Of a DNA stretch of 64,000 nucleotides, positions 9,677 through 18,363 are shown piece after piece. The notes under the pieces are model-generated. The model had not been told where the DNA came from, did not search any database, and saw nothing but the letters and a program-made list of their open reading frames with translations. Made by a program: the position numbers and the translations under genes. Position 1 is the first letter of the stretch. Each line of letters begins with the position of its first letter. This DNA is from Afifella sp. IM 167 (GTDB taxonomy: Bacteria; Pseudomonadota; Alphaproteobacteria; Rhizobiales; Afifellaceae). The stretch covers positions 186,001 to 250,000 of the forward strand of contig NZ_NSLC01000004.1 of assembly GCF_020144925.1 (NCBI RefSeq), in the 5' to 3' direction.

Positions 9677-10588
9677 ATGCTGCCGAACGTGCTGTTCATT
9701 GGACCGACGAAAAGCGGAACCACCTGGATCCACACCTACCTGCGTGCTCGGGAAGACATCGTTCTTCCTGCCGGGTGCAAGGAGACCTTCTTCTTCGACA
9801 AGCTCTATGCGCGCGGGCTGCCATGGTACGAGTCGAACTTCGTGCCGTCCCCGCAAGCAAAGGCATGTATCGAGGTCGCGCCTTCCCTCTTCTCCAAGCC
9901 GGAAACACCGCAACGTGTCGCCAAGGACTTGCCGGGCGTGCGCGCTATCGTGACGATGCGCGCTCCCGTCTCGCGCGCGGTCTCGCACTATTTCCATTAT
10001 CTGAAGGCCGGCGAACCCGATCTCGGCTTCCCCGCGATGGTGGAGCGGCATCCAGCGCTCATTGAATGCGGGCTCTACTACAAGCACGTTCGACGCTGGC
10101 AGAAGGCGCTCGGCAACGAGAACGTCGCCTTCGTTTCCTACGACCAGCTCAGAGACGATCGGGCCGCGTTCTGCACGCAGCTCTGCGAAACGGTCGGCGT
10201 TCCCGACATGCCACCTCGGGGCGAGCTTGCATTGATGCGGGCGAATGTCGCAGCGGCCCCGCGCTTCCCGGCCGCAGCCTATGTCGCAAGGCGAGGGGCG
10301 GATGCGCTGCGCCGACGCGGGGCGCACCGCATCGTCAACGTGCTGCGCTCTCCTGCACTGCGCCGCCTCGCTTATGGCGGCCGGCCGCGGGAGGAGCACC
10401 AGGCAGCGATCGAACGCGACGCCTGGTCGATGTACGGCCACTTCCGCGACGACATCGAAAAGTTCGAGGCGATGCTCGGCCGTAAGCTCCCGGGCTGGCA
10501 TCCGGAACCGCATCATGCTGGCACCGGGCCTTCCCAGGAAAAGGGCGAGGCGGCTCGCGCCGGGCGAGCAAAAGATAGGTACGTTTAA
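9677..10588 (+). CDS. PAPS-dependent sulfotransferase domain protein
   Basis: The family moves sulfate from PAPS to hydroxyl or amino groups. Starting at ATG 9677 (GGGGGG six bases upstream) gives 303 residues. The 5'-phosphosulfate loop is seen at the N-terminus as GPTKSGTTW, and the 3'-phosphate region as RAPVSRAVSHYFHY near residue 95-110. The lack of a signal peptide fits a cytoplasmic enzyme acting on lipid-linked or nucleotide-linked sugars. The nearby cysD-cysNC pair supplies PAPS, and a flippase and export lipoprotein flank it, so the likely product is a sulfated polysaccharide. The acceptor is unknown. The C-terminal 40 residues are charged and probably disordered. Confidence 0.85.
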   Translation: MLPNVLFIGPTKSGTTWIHTYLRAREDIVLPAGCKETFFFDKLYARGLPWYESNFVPSPQAKACIEVAPSLFSKPETPQRVAKDLPGVRAIVTMRAPVSRAVSHYFHYLKAGEPDLGFPAMVERHPALIECGLYYKHVRRWQKALGNENVAFVSYDQLRDDRAAFCTQLCETVGVPDMPPRGELALMRANVAAAPRFPAAAYVARRGADALRRRGAHRIVNVLRSPALRRLAYGGRPREEHQAAIERDAWSMYGHFRDDIEKFEAMLGRKLPGWHPEPHHAGTGPSQEKGEAARAGRAKDRYV

Positions 10589-10628
10589 GTACCTCGAAGC
10601 AAGCGTTAAGTCTTCCTCTCTCTGCCCG

Positions 10629-10649
10629 GACATACCGCTACGGTATGTC
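10629..10649. promoter_or_regulatory. Perfect 9-bp dyad after the sulfotransferase gene (terminator or operator)
   Basis: GACATACCG (10629-10637), loop CTA, CGGTATGTC (10641-10649). A 6-bp dyad AGGTAC/GTACCT (10577-10594) encloses the sulfotransferase stop just before it. This lies in a 341-base gap (10589-10929) that otherwise shows no gene. It could terminate sulfotransferase transcription or be an operator for the export gene. Confidence 0.5.
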
Positions 10650-10929
10650 GATGCATTTTGCCCCAATTTCGGGGTGGCGAGCCTGCTACAACGTACCGTC
10701 GAAAGTCGGGTTCTCGCTGCTAAGGCGCTCTAGAGTCACGAGAAGGCGCTTTCAGCCGCAAAAGCATGGCGCGGCTGCAACACTCTTGCATATTCGCCAC
10801 TGTAGGTTGGCTTCGAGGTGTCCTGTGGCGTTTGAATCTGTTTCTGTGCCCGCTGTCGATCGATGCGCGGAAACGCGGCGTCGGACTCGGCTCATGTCTT
10901 TCGACAGAAGCTGACAAGGAACAGAACTA

Positions 10930-12144
10930 ATGACGATTTCAGTCAGCGCATCGGTCGCTCGCATCGTCGCCGTGGCGCTCGTCGCGGCACTGGGGGGTTG
11001 CCAGGCTCTTCCTCGCTCCGGACCTGATGATGACACGATTCTGAAAAGCGCGACCACTACTTACGACGGAACCGACCCCGCCTATGTGCAGGGCTATGCC
11101 GTGATCGGCCTGTCTCCGAACGTTCTCGCCCACCTCAGTGCCGGCGGCACCGGATCCGTCTTCTCGACATTCGGCGGTGGCCAGGGTCCGGCACCGGACA
11201 TCCGGGTTGGGATTGGCGACATCCTGCAGGTGACGATCTTCGAAGCCAGCACCGGCGGCCTTTTCATTCCCGACGACGCGGGCAGCCGGCCGGGCAACTA
11301 CATCACCCTGCCGCAGCAGACGGTCGACCAGAGCGGCACGATTACCGTGCCGTATGCGGGCGCGATCGCTGCCAACGGCCGGACGATCGAGGACATCCAG
11401 TCCGAAATCGTGCGCCGGTTGGCAAACCGCGCCATCGACCCGCAGGTGGTCGTGAGCATGGTGTCGCAGCGGGCCACCACGGCATCGGTCGTGGGCGAGG
11501 TGCGCAGCCCGTCGGAACTCGCCATTTCCCAGGCGGGCGACACGGTGCTCGACCTCATCTCGCGCGCCGGCGGCATCTCCAATCCCGGCTACGAGACCTT
11601 CGTGACGCTTCAGCGGCGGCGCAAGAAGGCGACCGTGTTCTTCAACACGCTCGTCAACAACCCGCGCGAGAACGTCTACGTCGCTCCGGGCGACATCGTT
11701 TACGTCTATCGCGAGCAGCGCAGCTTCGTCGTCCTCGGCGCGAGCGGCCTCAACGGCCAGTTCAACTTCGAGGCCGAGAACCTGTCGCTGGCAGAAGCGG
11801 TCGGCAAAGCGGGCGGATTGCTCGACACCCGGGCCGATCCCGGACGGGTGTTCGTCTATCGTCTCGAGGATCCCAAGACCCTTGCGGAGATGGGCGTCGA
11901 CCTCACCCGCTTCGAAGGGCCGCGCAAGCTGATCCCGACGATCTACCACGCCAACTTCCGCAAGCCGGCGGAGTTCTTCCTCGCGCAGGACTTCCCGATG
12001 CAGGACAAGGACATCATCTACGTGTCGAATTCGAACTCGGTCGAATTCTTCAAGTTCCTCGAACTCATCGACACCACCTCCGCCACCGTCGGCGGTGTGG
12101 CGACCGATGTCGGAACGACGCGGGATCTGATCCGCTCCTGGTAA
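10930..12144 (+). CDS. Wza-like polysaccharide export outer-membrane lipoprotein
   Basis: A 404-residue lipoprotein precursor: signal sequence ending in the lipobox LGGC (Cys near residue 23). The Poly_export domain follows (IRVGIGDILQVTIFEAS), then TITVPYAGAIAANGRTIEDI and SLBB-type domains (SVVGEVRSPSELAI, FVVLGASGLNGQFNF). It ends with a helical tail typical of the OMA family. Wza proteins form the octameric outer-membrane channel for capsule or exopolysaccharide. A GGA-containing ribosome site (CAAGGAACAGAACTA) precedes the ATG. The Wzc/ExoP partner is not in the window. Confidence 0.92.
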   Translation: MTISVSASVARIVAVALVAALGGCQALPRSGPDDDTILKSATTTYDGTDPAYVQGYAVIGLSPNVLAHLSAGGTGSVFSTFGGGQGPAPDIRVGIGDILQVTIFEASTGGLFIPDDAGSRPGNYITLPQQTVDQSGTITVPYAGAIAANGRTIEDIQSEIVRRLANRAIDPQVVVSMVSQRATTASVVGEVRSPSELAISQAGDTVLDLISRAGGISNPGYETFVTLQRRRKKATVFFNTLVNNPRENVYVAPGDIVYVYREQRSFVVLGASGLNGQFNFEAENLSLAEAVGKAGGLLDTRADPGRVFVYRLEDPKTLAEMGVDLTRFEGPRKLIPTIYHANFRKPAEFFLAQDFPMQDKDIIYVSNSNSVEFFKFLELIDTTSATVGGVATDVGTTRDLIRSW

Positions 12145-12287
12145 GGCCGCTGACGCGCTCGAGCTTCACGGCCCTGCCTCCGGCACCCGGCTTCATCGCA
12201 ACCGCGATCGCCGGGCGCCGCATCGGAAGCAGTATCGCCCGAGCCGCGTAGCGGACCTGGCCTCGCAAAGGCCGAATGTCCTGAACC

Positions 12288-12314
12288 CGGGCGCGGAGCC
12301 AGCCTCCGCGCCCG
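12288..12314 (+). terminator. Strong hairpin after the export lipoprotein gene
   Basis: An 11-bp perfect stem (CGGGCGCGGAG at 12288-12298, CTCCGCGCCCG at 12304-12314) with loop CCAGC, followed by TTCC. It lies about 145 bases after the stop at 12144 and about 115 bases before the deacetylase start, so it probably separates the two transcripts or attenuates read-through. Confidence 0.55.
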
Positions 12315-12430
12315 TTCCATAGGGGCCATGTGCCAGCCTTGCGCACGGCGATCCCCACCCGGGGTGTCTTCCGGGGCGACGGGATTTGCCCCAGAGCGGC
12401 CGGAGCGAGGTCTGGACCGGAGGAACGCCG

Positions 12431-13498
12431 TTGAGCCTTCGCCACCAAGGTATCCATCTCGCACTCAGAATGCTGGCGCTGATGCAGGCCGACCGGCTGC
12501 TGCCATCCGGATCGGACAGCGCAGGCGCCGTTCTCACCCTGCATCATGTGCGGCCCGACAGCGGGGCTGCGTTCCAGCCCAATGCAGGGCTCTGCGTCCA
12601 GCCCGAATTTCTGGATGCCCTGCTCGGCCGGCTGGCAGAAACGGGCCGCAGGTTCGTGCCACTTTCCAAGATCCTCGACGATTTCGAGGCCGGCCGCGCC
12701 GCGCCCGAACAGGTCGCGATCACCCTCGACGACGGGTATCGCGACAACCTCGAAGAAGCCCTGCCGGTCTTTCGCCGCCACGATGCCTTCTTCACCCTCT
12801 TTGCCTGCCCGGGCTTCTGCGACCGCACCGCGCCGCTCTGGTGGGAGGCGCTGGAACGGATCCTTGCGGACAACCAGGTGATCGCGGCGGAGGGGCACGG
12901 GCCGCCGGAAATGGCGGCCGCGACGCTGGAGGAGAAGAGCCAGGCCTTCACGGAATGGTCCGTCTGGCTGCTGCGCGTGAGCGAAGGGGAGGCGCGAGCA
13001 GCGGTTGAGGCCCTTGCCGCGCGCTACGGGCTCGACCTTGCTGCCCTTGCCCGCGAACTGGTCATGGACTGGGACGAGCTGCGTGTGCTCGCCGCCGAAC
13101 CCCTTGCGACGATCGGCGCCCATACCGACACCCATCCGGCGCTTGCACGGCTTTCGCCGGAAAGGGCGCTGGAAGCCATGCGCTCAAGCGCCGACCGGCT
13201 GGAGGCGGAGCTCGGCGAACGGCCCGGCTGCCTCGCCTTTCCTTACGGCACGCCCGTCGCCGTCGGCGAACGGGAGGCGCGGATCGCGAAGGATGCAGGC
13301 TTCCGCGCCGCCTTCACGACGCGGCCCGGCATGATCCGCTTCGACGAGAACCCGCACTTTCTGCCACGCATTTCCGTGAACGGCCTCTATCAGGAGGTCC
13401 GCCTGCAGGAGGTGCTCTTGAGCCCGGGTCTGTGGCGGGCGGGCCGCGGCGCCCTCAGCGGCGTCCGGCGACTTTCAGGCGGACGCGTCCATCAGTAA
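12431..13498 (+). CDS. Polysaccharide deacetylase family protein
   Basis: NodB-type deacetylases remove N-acetyl groups from sugars with a divalent metal. Motif 1 is present as AITLDDGYRDN (the paired Asp), and the metal His pair is in IGAHTDTHPAL. The later catalytic part includes LAFPYGTPVAV. I choose TTG 12431 because GGAGG at 12418-12423 lies at good spacing, giving 355 residues; the frame is open to 12386. No signal peptide is evident, so a cytoplasmic or membrane-associated acceptor is likely. Position after the export lipoprotein suggests it tailors the same polysaccharide. Confidence 0.85.
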   Translation: MSLRHQGIHLALRMLALMQADRLLPSGSDSAGAVLTLHHVRPDSGAAFQPNAGLCVQPEFLDALLGRLAETGRRFVPLSKILDDFEAGRAAPEQVAITLDDGYRDNLEEALPVFRRHDAFFTLFACPGFCDRTAPLWWEALERILADNQVIAAEGHGPPEMAAATLEEKSQAFTEWSVWLLRVSEGEARAAVEALAARYGLDLAALARELVMDWDELRVLAAEPLATIGAHTDTHPALARLSPERALEAMRSSADRLEAELGERPGCLAFPYGTPVAVGEREARIAKDAGFRAAFTTRPGMIRFDENPHFLPRISVNGLYQEVRLQEVLLSPGLWRAGRGALSGVRRLSGGRVHQ

Positions 13499-13596
13499 CA
13501 GCGCGGCCGGCAGGCCAGTCGCGGCGTCGCGCCGGTCCAAGCGGGCGTCCAGTCGAAGCGTCTGCCTCCGGGGAGAAGTAAGCCCCGGAAGCGTTC

Positions 13597-13707
13597 TCAA
13601 AATGCGCCGAGCCCCCACAGGATCAGCAGCCAAAGGGCAATGCTGAGGATCAGCACCAACCAGACACTGGGGCCCAAAGGCCAGCGGTGATCGTCGTCGT
13701 TTCGCAT
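13597..13707 (-). CDS. 36-residue single-span membrane protein
   Basis: A very short frame from ATG 13707 to TGA 13597. The product has an acidic start (MRNDDDHRWPLG), one hydrophobic helix (VWLVLILSIALWLLILWG) and the end LGAF. This layout is common among small alphaproteobacterial membrane proteins. A 7-bp hairpin (13567-13573 with 13583-13589) lies just after the stop on this strand. The ribosome site (AGAGG two bases before ATG) is too close to be convincing. I know no function for it. Confidence 0.45.
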   Translation of the reverse strand: MRNDDDHRWPLGPSVWLVLILSIALWLLILWGLGAF

Positions 13708-14018
13708 GGCCTCTATGAGCCACGGCGAGGCGCCATGGTTGAAGAACCGTTACGCCATTGTTCACCACATACAAATGTGATGGTTACGGGACCGTTTCGT
13801 CCAAAAGAACAAATTTCCCAAAGTTTTTACTTTCCGACGACGAAGAATTCCCCGGCCGGAGCTCTGCGCGTTCGTCTTCCAGACTTCTGGAGAGCCGTTT
13901 TTTGGCTGTCGCTTTGAAACCGTTCGCCGCTTCGGAGGCTTTTCTCAGCCGGAGGCGCCGCATTCCGCACCTACCCCAAGCCGATCCGATCCCACGCAAG
14001 ACAAGCCCGCATGCAGCC
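13708..14018. other. Intergenic region before exoD, AT-rich core
   Basis: No gene is seen. Bases 13740-13860 are clearly AT-richer than the surroundings and contain CACAT-ACAA-ATGTG (13766-13779), a small dyad. Promoters for exoD (+) and possibly for the 36-residue gene (-) should lie here. Confidence 0.4.
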
Positions 14019-14618
14019 ATGAGAGACGAACCCCACAGCGTCGAAGATATTCTGGACCGCCTGGAAGGGCGCGCGGAAAGGCGCGGGCGCGTTTCGCTCG
14101 CCGACCTTGCCGACGCGGTCGGGCCTCGCAGCTACGGGCCGTTCCTCATCGTTCCGGCGCTTATCGAGCTTTCGCCCATCGGCGCCATTCCCGGCCTGCC
14201 GTCGATGATCGCTCTCGTCGTCGTGATTTTCGCGGCGCAGATGCTCTTCGGCCGCGAGCATCTCTGGCTGCCCGGTTTCGTCGCCCGTCGCCATGTTTCG
14301 GAGGCGCGGCTGAAGGATGCCGTGGAGAAGGTGAAGCGGCCCGCGCGGCGTTTCGACCGCTGGTTTCACGGGCGCTGGACCGCCCTCACCACCGTACCCT
14401 TCGTGCGCGTCGCGGCCATCGTTGTCATCCTGCTGGCCGCTTCCGTTCCGCCGCTGGAACTCATACCCTTCGCCTCCAGCGCACCGATGTCGGCCATCGC
14501 CGCCTTCGGCGTGGCGCTCCTCGTGCGCGACGGAATGGTGATGGCCGTCGCGCTGCTGGTCGCGGCGGCAGCCCTCGCCCTCAGCCTTGCCTACCTGCTC
14601 TCCGGCGGATTCTTCTGA
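14019..14618 (+). CDS. exoD: ExoD family exopolysaccharide synthesis protein
   Basis: A 199-residue membrane protein matching the ExoD family (PF06055): the N-terminal cytoplasmic segment VEDILDRLEGRAERRGRVSL, then YGPFLIVPALIELSPIGAIPG and a hydrophobic ALVVVIFAAQMLFGREHLWLP segment (each shown only in part). About four membrane helices follow. I choose ATG 14019, where the conserved part begins. ExoD affects exopolysaccharide production and alkali tolerance in Sinorhizobium meliloti; its biochemical role is not known. Its 3' end overlaps the convergent PAP2 gene by 28 bases. Confidence 0.88.
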   Translation: MRDEPHSVEDILDRLEGRAERRGRVSLADLADAVGPRSYGPFLIVPALIELSPIGAIPGLPSMIALVVVIFAAQMLFGREHLWLPGFVARRHVSEARLKDAVEKVKRPARRFDRWFHGRWTALTTVPFVRVAAIVVILLAASVPPLELIPFASSAPMSAIAAFGVALLVRDGMVMAVALLVAAAALALSLAYLLSGGFF

Positions 14619-15361
14619 GGGTCGCTGGCTTCCTCCACCGTTCCGCTCTCCTGCAGATAGAGCGCAATGACCCAGACGATCGCGGCCCAGGTGGCGCCGA
14701 CAGCCCAGCCGGCGAGGACATCCGTCGGCCAGTGCACGCCGAGATAGACGCGGGAAAGGCCGACGAGGACCGTCAGCAGGACGGCAATGAACAGAGCGTA
14801 TAGCTTCAGCGTCCGTCCCTCGCTGAAGCGCATGACGAGAGCGCCGAGCGTCAGGTAGACGGTCGCCGACATCGCCGCATGGGCGCTCGGAAAGCTGGTC
14901 GTAAAGACCTCCGCGGAATGCGCCACGAGATCGGGGCGCGGCCGCGAGAAGGCATATTTGAGCGCATTGACGACGGCAGTACCCCCGGCCAGCGAGGCGA
15001 AGACGAGGAAGCCGGCATGCGGGCGCTTCGTCAGCACGAGCCAGAAGACGACCGTCAGGGAGACGAAGACGAGCCCGAAGGTGGAGCCGAAGCTCGTCAC
15101 GTCGCGCATCGTGTCCTCAAACCAGGCCGGCCCGATCGGGTCGGCATGGTCAGCCGGATTGCGCATCGACAGCATGATGAAGGTGTCGAAGGCGTGGGTG
15201 TCGCCCTCAACCACCTCGTCGGCAAGCGCGATGAAAGCCCAAAGGCCTCCAGCCGCCGCCGCGCCCACCACGAGAATGGCGAGCTCGCGCCCGGCCCAGC
15301 GTTCCCGAAGTTTTCGAAAGATTGAGAGTGCGCCCGACAGAAGGCGGTGAATGCTCGACAT
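14591..15361 (-). CDS. PAP2-family membrane phosphatase
   Basis: A 256-residue membrane protein with about six helices. It has the three phosphatase motifs of the family: KYAFSRPRPD, the PSAH motif in SFPSAHAAMS, and SRVYLGVHWPTDVLAG with the catalytic His and Asp. Members hydrolyse lipid phosphates, including undecaprenyl pyrophosphate, releasing the carrier lipid used in cell-wall and polysaccharide synthesis. Next to exoD and the export genes, carrier recycling is a sensible role, but phosphatidic acid or lipid A phosphates are also possible. Confidence 0.9.
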   Translation of the reverse strand: MSSIHRLLSGALSIFRKLRERWAGRELAILVVGAAAAGGLWAFIALADEVVEGDTHAFDTFIMLSMRNPADHADPIGPAWFEDTMRDVTSFGSTFGLVFVSLTVVFWLVLTKRPHAGFLVFASLAGGTAVVNALKYAFSRPRPDLVAHSAEVFTTSFPSAHAAMSATVYLTLGALVMRFSEGRTLKLYALFIAVLLTVLVGLSRVYLGVHWPTDVLAGWAVGATWAAIVWVIALYLQESGTVEEASDPQKNPPESR

Positions 15362-15565
15362 CGGGCCTACCTAGGGTGATTTGCAGCGCAACGGAAGCAT
15401 TCTGCCGCAGCGGCAACCCGCCGCAGCACGTCAACACTTCGGGCGCCGTGACAAAGTTCCGCCACGTCGCAGTTGATTTCCCCTTTCATTCCGTCGTTAC
15501 CTACGCTCTCGGCGGGCGAAGGCACGGTGCCCCCCGCGCAAAAGTTCCCCTCATAAGGAGCACAT

Positions 15566-17170
15566 ATGATCCTCAAATCCACGATCCGGACGCTGGCGCT
15601 CGGCGTAAGCCTGGCCGCCATGATGGCCGGCGCGGCCTCTGCCAAGACACTGGTCTATTGTTCGGAAGGCTCGCCTGAAGGCTTCGATCCGGCGCTCTAC
15701 ACCGCCGGCACCACGTTCGACGCCTCCTCCAAGCCGGTCTACAACCGGCTGGTGGAGTTCAAGCGCGGCACGACAGACGTCGTCCCGGGTCTTGCTGAGA
15801 GCTGGGACGTCTCGGACGACGGACTTGAATACACCTTCCATCTCAGGCCGGGCGTCAAGTTCCACACCACCGACTTCTTCACCCCGGGCCGCGAGTTCAA
15901 CGCGGACGACGTGGTGTTCTCCTTCGAGCGCCAGCTGAAGGACGACAATCCGTACCATTCCTATGTGGAAGGGGCGAGCTGGGAGTACTTCAACGGCATG
16001 TCGATGCCGGACCTCGTGGAATCGATCGAGAAGGTCGACGACATGACGGTGAAGTTCAAGCTGACCCGCCCGGAGGCCCCGTTCATCGCCAACATGGCGA
16101 TGGATTTCGCTTCCATCTTTTCCAAGGAATATGCCGACCAGCTGGCCGAGAACGGCCAAGAGGCGCAGCTCAACCAGCAGCCGATCGGCACTGGGCCCTT
16201 CCAGTTCGTCGCCTATCAGCCTGACGCGGTGATCCGCTACAAGGCCTTCGCCGATTACTGGAACGGCAAGCAGCCGATCGACGATCTCGTCTTCGCCATC
16301 ACCACCGACAACGCCGTGCGCCAGCAGAAGCTGCTCGCCGGCGAATGCCATGTGATGCCGTATCCGAACCCGGCAGACGTGCAGGGCCTGAAGGACAATC
16401 CCGACATCAACGTGATGCAGCAGGAAGGCCTCAACGTCGGCTACCTCGCCTACAACACGAAGATGCCGCCCTTCGACAATCCGAAGGTCCGCAAGGCTCT
16501 GAACATGGCCATCAACAAGCAGGCCATCCTCGACGCCGTCTTCCAGGGCGCCGGCCAGGCGGCGAAGAACCCGATCCCGCCGACGATGTGGTCGTACAAC
16601 GACGACGTGAAGGACGATCCGTACGATCCGGAAGCGGCCAAGAAGATGCTCGAGGAAGAAGGCGTCTCCGATCTCTCCATGAAGATCTGGGCGATGCCCG
16701 TGCAGCGGCCGTACAACCCGAATGCCCGCCGCATGGCCGAACTCCTGCAGTCCGACTTCGACAAGGTCGGCGTGAAGGCCGAGATCGTCTCCTACGAATG
16801 GGGCGAGTATCTGGAACGCTCCAAGGCCGAAGACCGTGACGGTGCCGTTCTCCTCGGCTGGACGGGCGACAACGGCGACCCGGACAACTTCCTCGCCGTG
16901 CTGCTCGGCTGCGACGGCGTCGGCGGCTCCAACCGCGCCCAGTGGTGCTACGAGCCGTTCGAGAAGCTGATCCAGGAAGCCAAGGTGAAGGGCAGCCAGG
17001 AGGAGCGCGTGCCGCTCTACAAGGAGGCGCAGGTCGTCTTCAAGGAGCAGGCTCCCTGGGCCACGATCGCCCATTCGGTCGTGTTCATGCCGATGGCCAA
17101 GAACGTGACGGGCTACGTCATGGACCCGCTCGGCGGCCACTGGTTCGACGGCGTCGACATCGAAGAGTAA
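15566..17170 (+). CDS. dppA: ABC transporter dipeptide-type substrate-binding protein (SBP family 5)
   Basis: A 534-residue periplasmic protein with a Sec signal peptide cleaved near AASA. The mature start [19 protein letters not shown] is typical of DppA. The family 5 signature region follows ([20 protein letters not shown] and KFHTTDFF). AAGGAG at 15556-15561 precedes the ATG. DppA-type proteins bind di- and tripeptides, and some bind heme or delta-aminolevulinate. It heads a complete dppABCDF set. A strong hairpin after the stop probably keeps binding-protein mRNA above that of the membrane components. Confidence 0.93.
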   Translation: MILKSTIRTLALGVSLAAMMAGAASAKTLVYCSEGSPEGFDPALYTAGTTFDASSKPVYNRLVEFKRGTTDVVPGLAESWDVSDDGLEYTFHLRPGVKFHTTDFFTPGREFNADDVVFSFERQLKDDNPYHSYVEGASWEYFNGMSMPDLVESIEKVDDMTVKFKLTRPEAPFIANMAMDFASIFSKEYADQLAENGQEAQLNQQPIGTGPFQFVAYQPDAVIRYKAFADYWNGKQPIDDLVFAITTDNAVRQQKLLAGECHVMPYPNPADVQGLKDNPDINVMQQEGLNVGYLAYNTKMPPFDNPKVRKALNMAINKQAILDAVFQGAGQAAKNPIPPTMWSYNDDVKDDPYDPEAAKKMLEEEGVSDLSMKIWAMPVQRPYNPNARRMAELLQSDFDKVGVKAEIVSYEWGEYLERSKAEDRDGAVLLGWTGDNGDPDNFLAVLLGCDGVGGSNRAQWCYEPFEKLIQEAKVKGSQEERVPLYKEAQVVFKEQAPWATIAHSVVFMPMAKNVTGYVMDPLGGHWFDGVDIEE

Positions 17171-17185
17171 TCGCGCCTGGCGCGT

Positions 17186-17210
17186 GGAGGGCGGCCTGCG
17201 GCCGCCCTCC
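17186..17210 (+). terminator. Intra-operon hairpin between dppA and dppB
   Basis: An 11-bp perfect GC stem (GGAGGGCGGCC at 17186-17196 and GGCCGCCCTCC at 17200-17210) with loop TGC, followed by ATCCTTTCC. It begins 16 bases after dppA and is well placed to act as an attenuating terminator or mRNA stabiliser. Confidence 0.7.
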
Positions 17211-17348
17211 ATCCTTTCCACGGGTCCAGTGCGAAGCGCCTCGTGCCGCCGGCCCGGCACCATCGCGACGACACATGATTGAAATCCCTGCTCATTCCTG
17301 TCCGCTTGCCTTGACGGCGAGCCGCCGCCCGTTCATGGGCGGCTGAAC

Positions 17349-18356
17349 ATGTTCCGTTTCATCCTCCAGCGCGTCGGGCTGTTGATCCCCACCTTCATCG
17401 GGGTCTCGATCGTCGCTTTCGCTTTCATCCGCCTGCTTCCCGGCGACCCGATCGTGCTGCTCGCCGGCGAGCGTGGCCTCACCCCGGAACGCTACGCCGA
17501 GCTGCGCCAAACCTTCGGCTACGACCAGCCGCTGGTCATGCAGTACCTCAATTATCTGTGGGGCATCCTGCATGGCGACCTCGGCGTTTCCACCGTCACC
17601 AAGCGCGGCGTCCTCAGCGAGTTCCTGACCCGGTTTCCGGCGACGCTGGAACTCTCCTTCTGCGCCATCGTGCTGGCGACCGCGATCGGCATCCCCGCCG
17701 GCGTCTTCGCGGCGGTCAAGCGCGGATCCTGGTTCGACCAGTCGATCATGGGAACGGCGCTCGTCGGCTATTCCATGCCGATCTTCTGGTGGGGCCTTTT
17801 GCTCATCATCCTGTTTTCCGGCACCTGGCATCTGACGCCGGTCTCCGGCCGCATCGACCTCATCTACTATTTCAAGCCGGTCACCGGCTTCATGCTGATC
17901 GATTCCCTGCTCTCGGGGCAGGAAGGCGCCTTCAGATCGGCCGTCAGCCACCTAATCCTGCCGACGGTGGTCCTCGCTACCATCCCCCTCGCCGTCATCG
18001 CCCGACAGACCCGTTCGGCGATGCTGGAAGTGCTGGGTGAGGATTATGTACGGACGGCGCGGGCAAAAGGGCTGGAGCCGCTGCGCGTCGTCGGCCTCCA
18101 CGCCCTCCGGAACGCCCTCATTCCGGTCATCACCGTCATCGGCCTGCAGGTGGGCGTGCTCCTCGCCGGCGCGATCCTGACGGAGACGATCTTCTCCTGG
18201 CCGGGCATCGGCAAGTGGATGGTCGATAGCGTCTTCCGGCGCGACTACCCGGTCGTGCAGGGCGGACTTCTCCTGATCGCGGGTCTCGTCATGGTCGTCA
18301 ATCTCATCGTCGACCTGCTCTACGGCCTCATCAATCCCCGCATCCGGCACAATTGA
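17349..18356 (+). CDS. dppB: Dipeptide ABC transporter permease DppB
   Basis: A 335-residue inner-membrane permease. The N-terminus MFRFILQRVGLLIPTFIGVS is typical of DppB/OppB, followed by the periplasmic loop with RLLPGDP. The EAA loop that contacts the ATPase is DYVRTARAKGLEPLRVVG. About six membrane helices are visible. It lies 178 bases after dppA, with dppC starting seven bases beyond its stop, in one transcription unit. Confidence 0.94.
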   Translation: MFRFILQRVGLLIPTFIGVSIVAFAFIRLLPGDPIVLLAGERGLTPERYAELRQTFGYDQPLVMQYLNYLWGILHGDLGVSTVTKRGVLSEFLTRFPATLELSFCAIVLATAIGIPAGVFAAVKRGSWFDQSIMGTALVGYSMPIFWWGLLLIILFSGTWHLTPVSGRIDLIYYFKPVTGFMLIDSLLSGQEGAFRSAVSHLILPTVVLATIPLAVIARQTRSAMLEVLGEDYVRTARAKGLEPLRVVGLHALRNALIPVITVIGLQVGVLLAGAILTETIFSWPGIGKWMVDSVFRRDYPVVQGGLLLIAGLVMVVNLIVDLLYGLINPRIRHN

Positions 18357-18363
18357 GACGACG

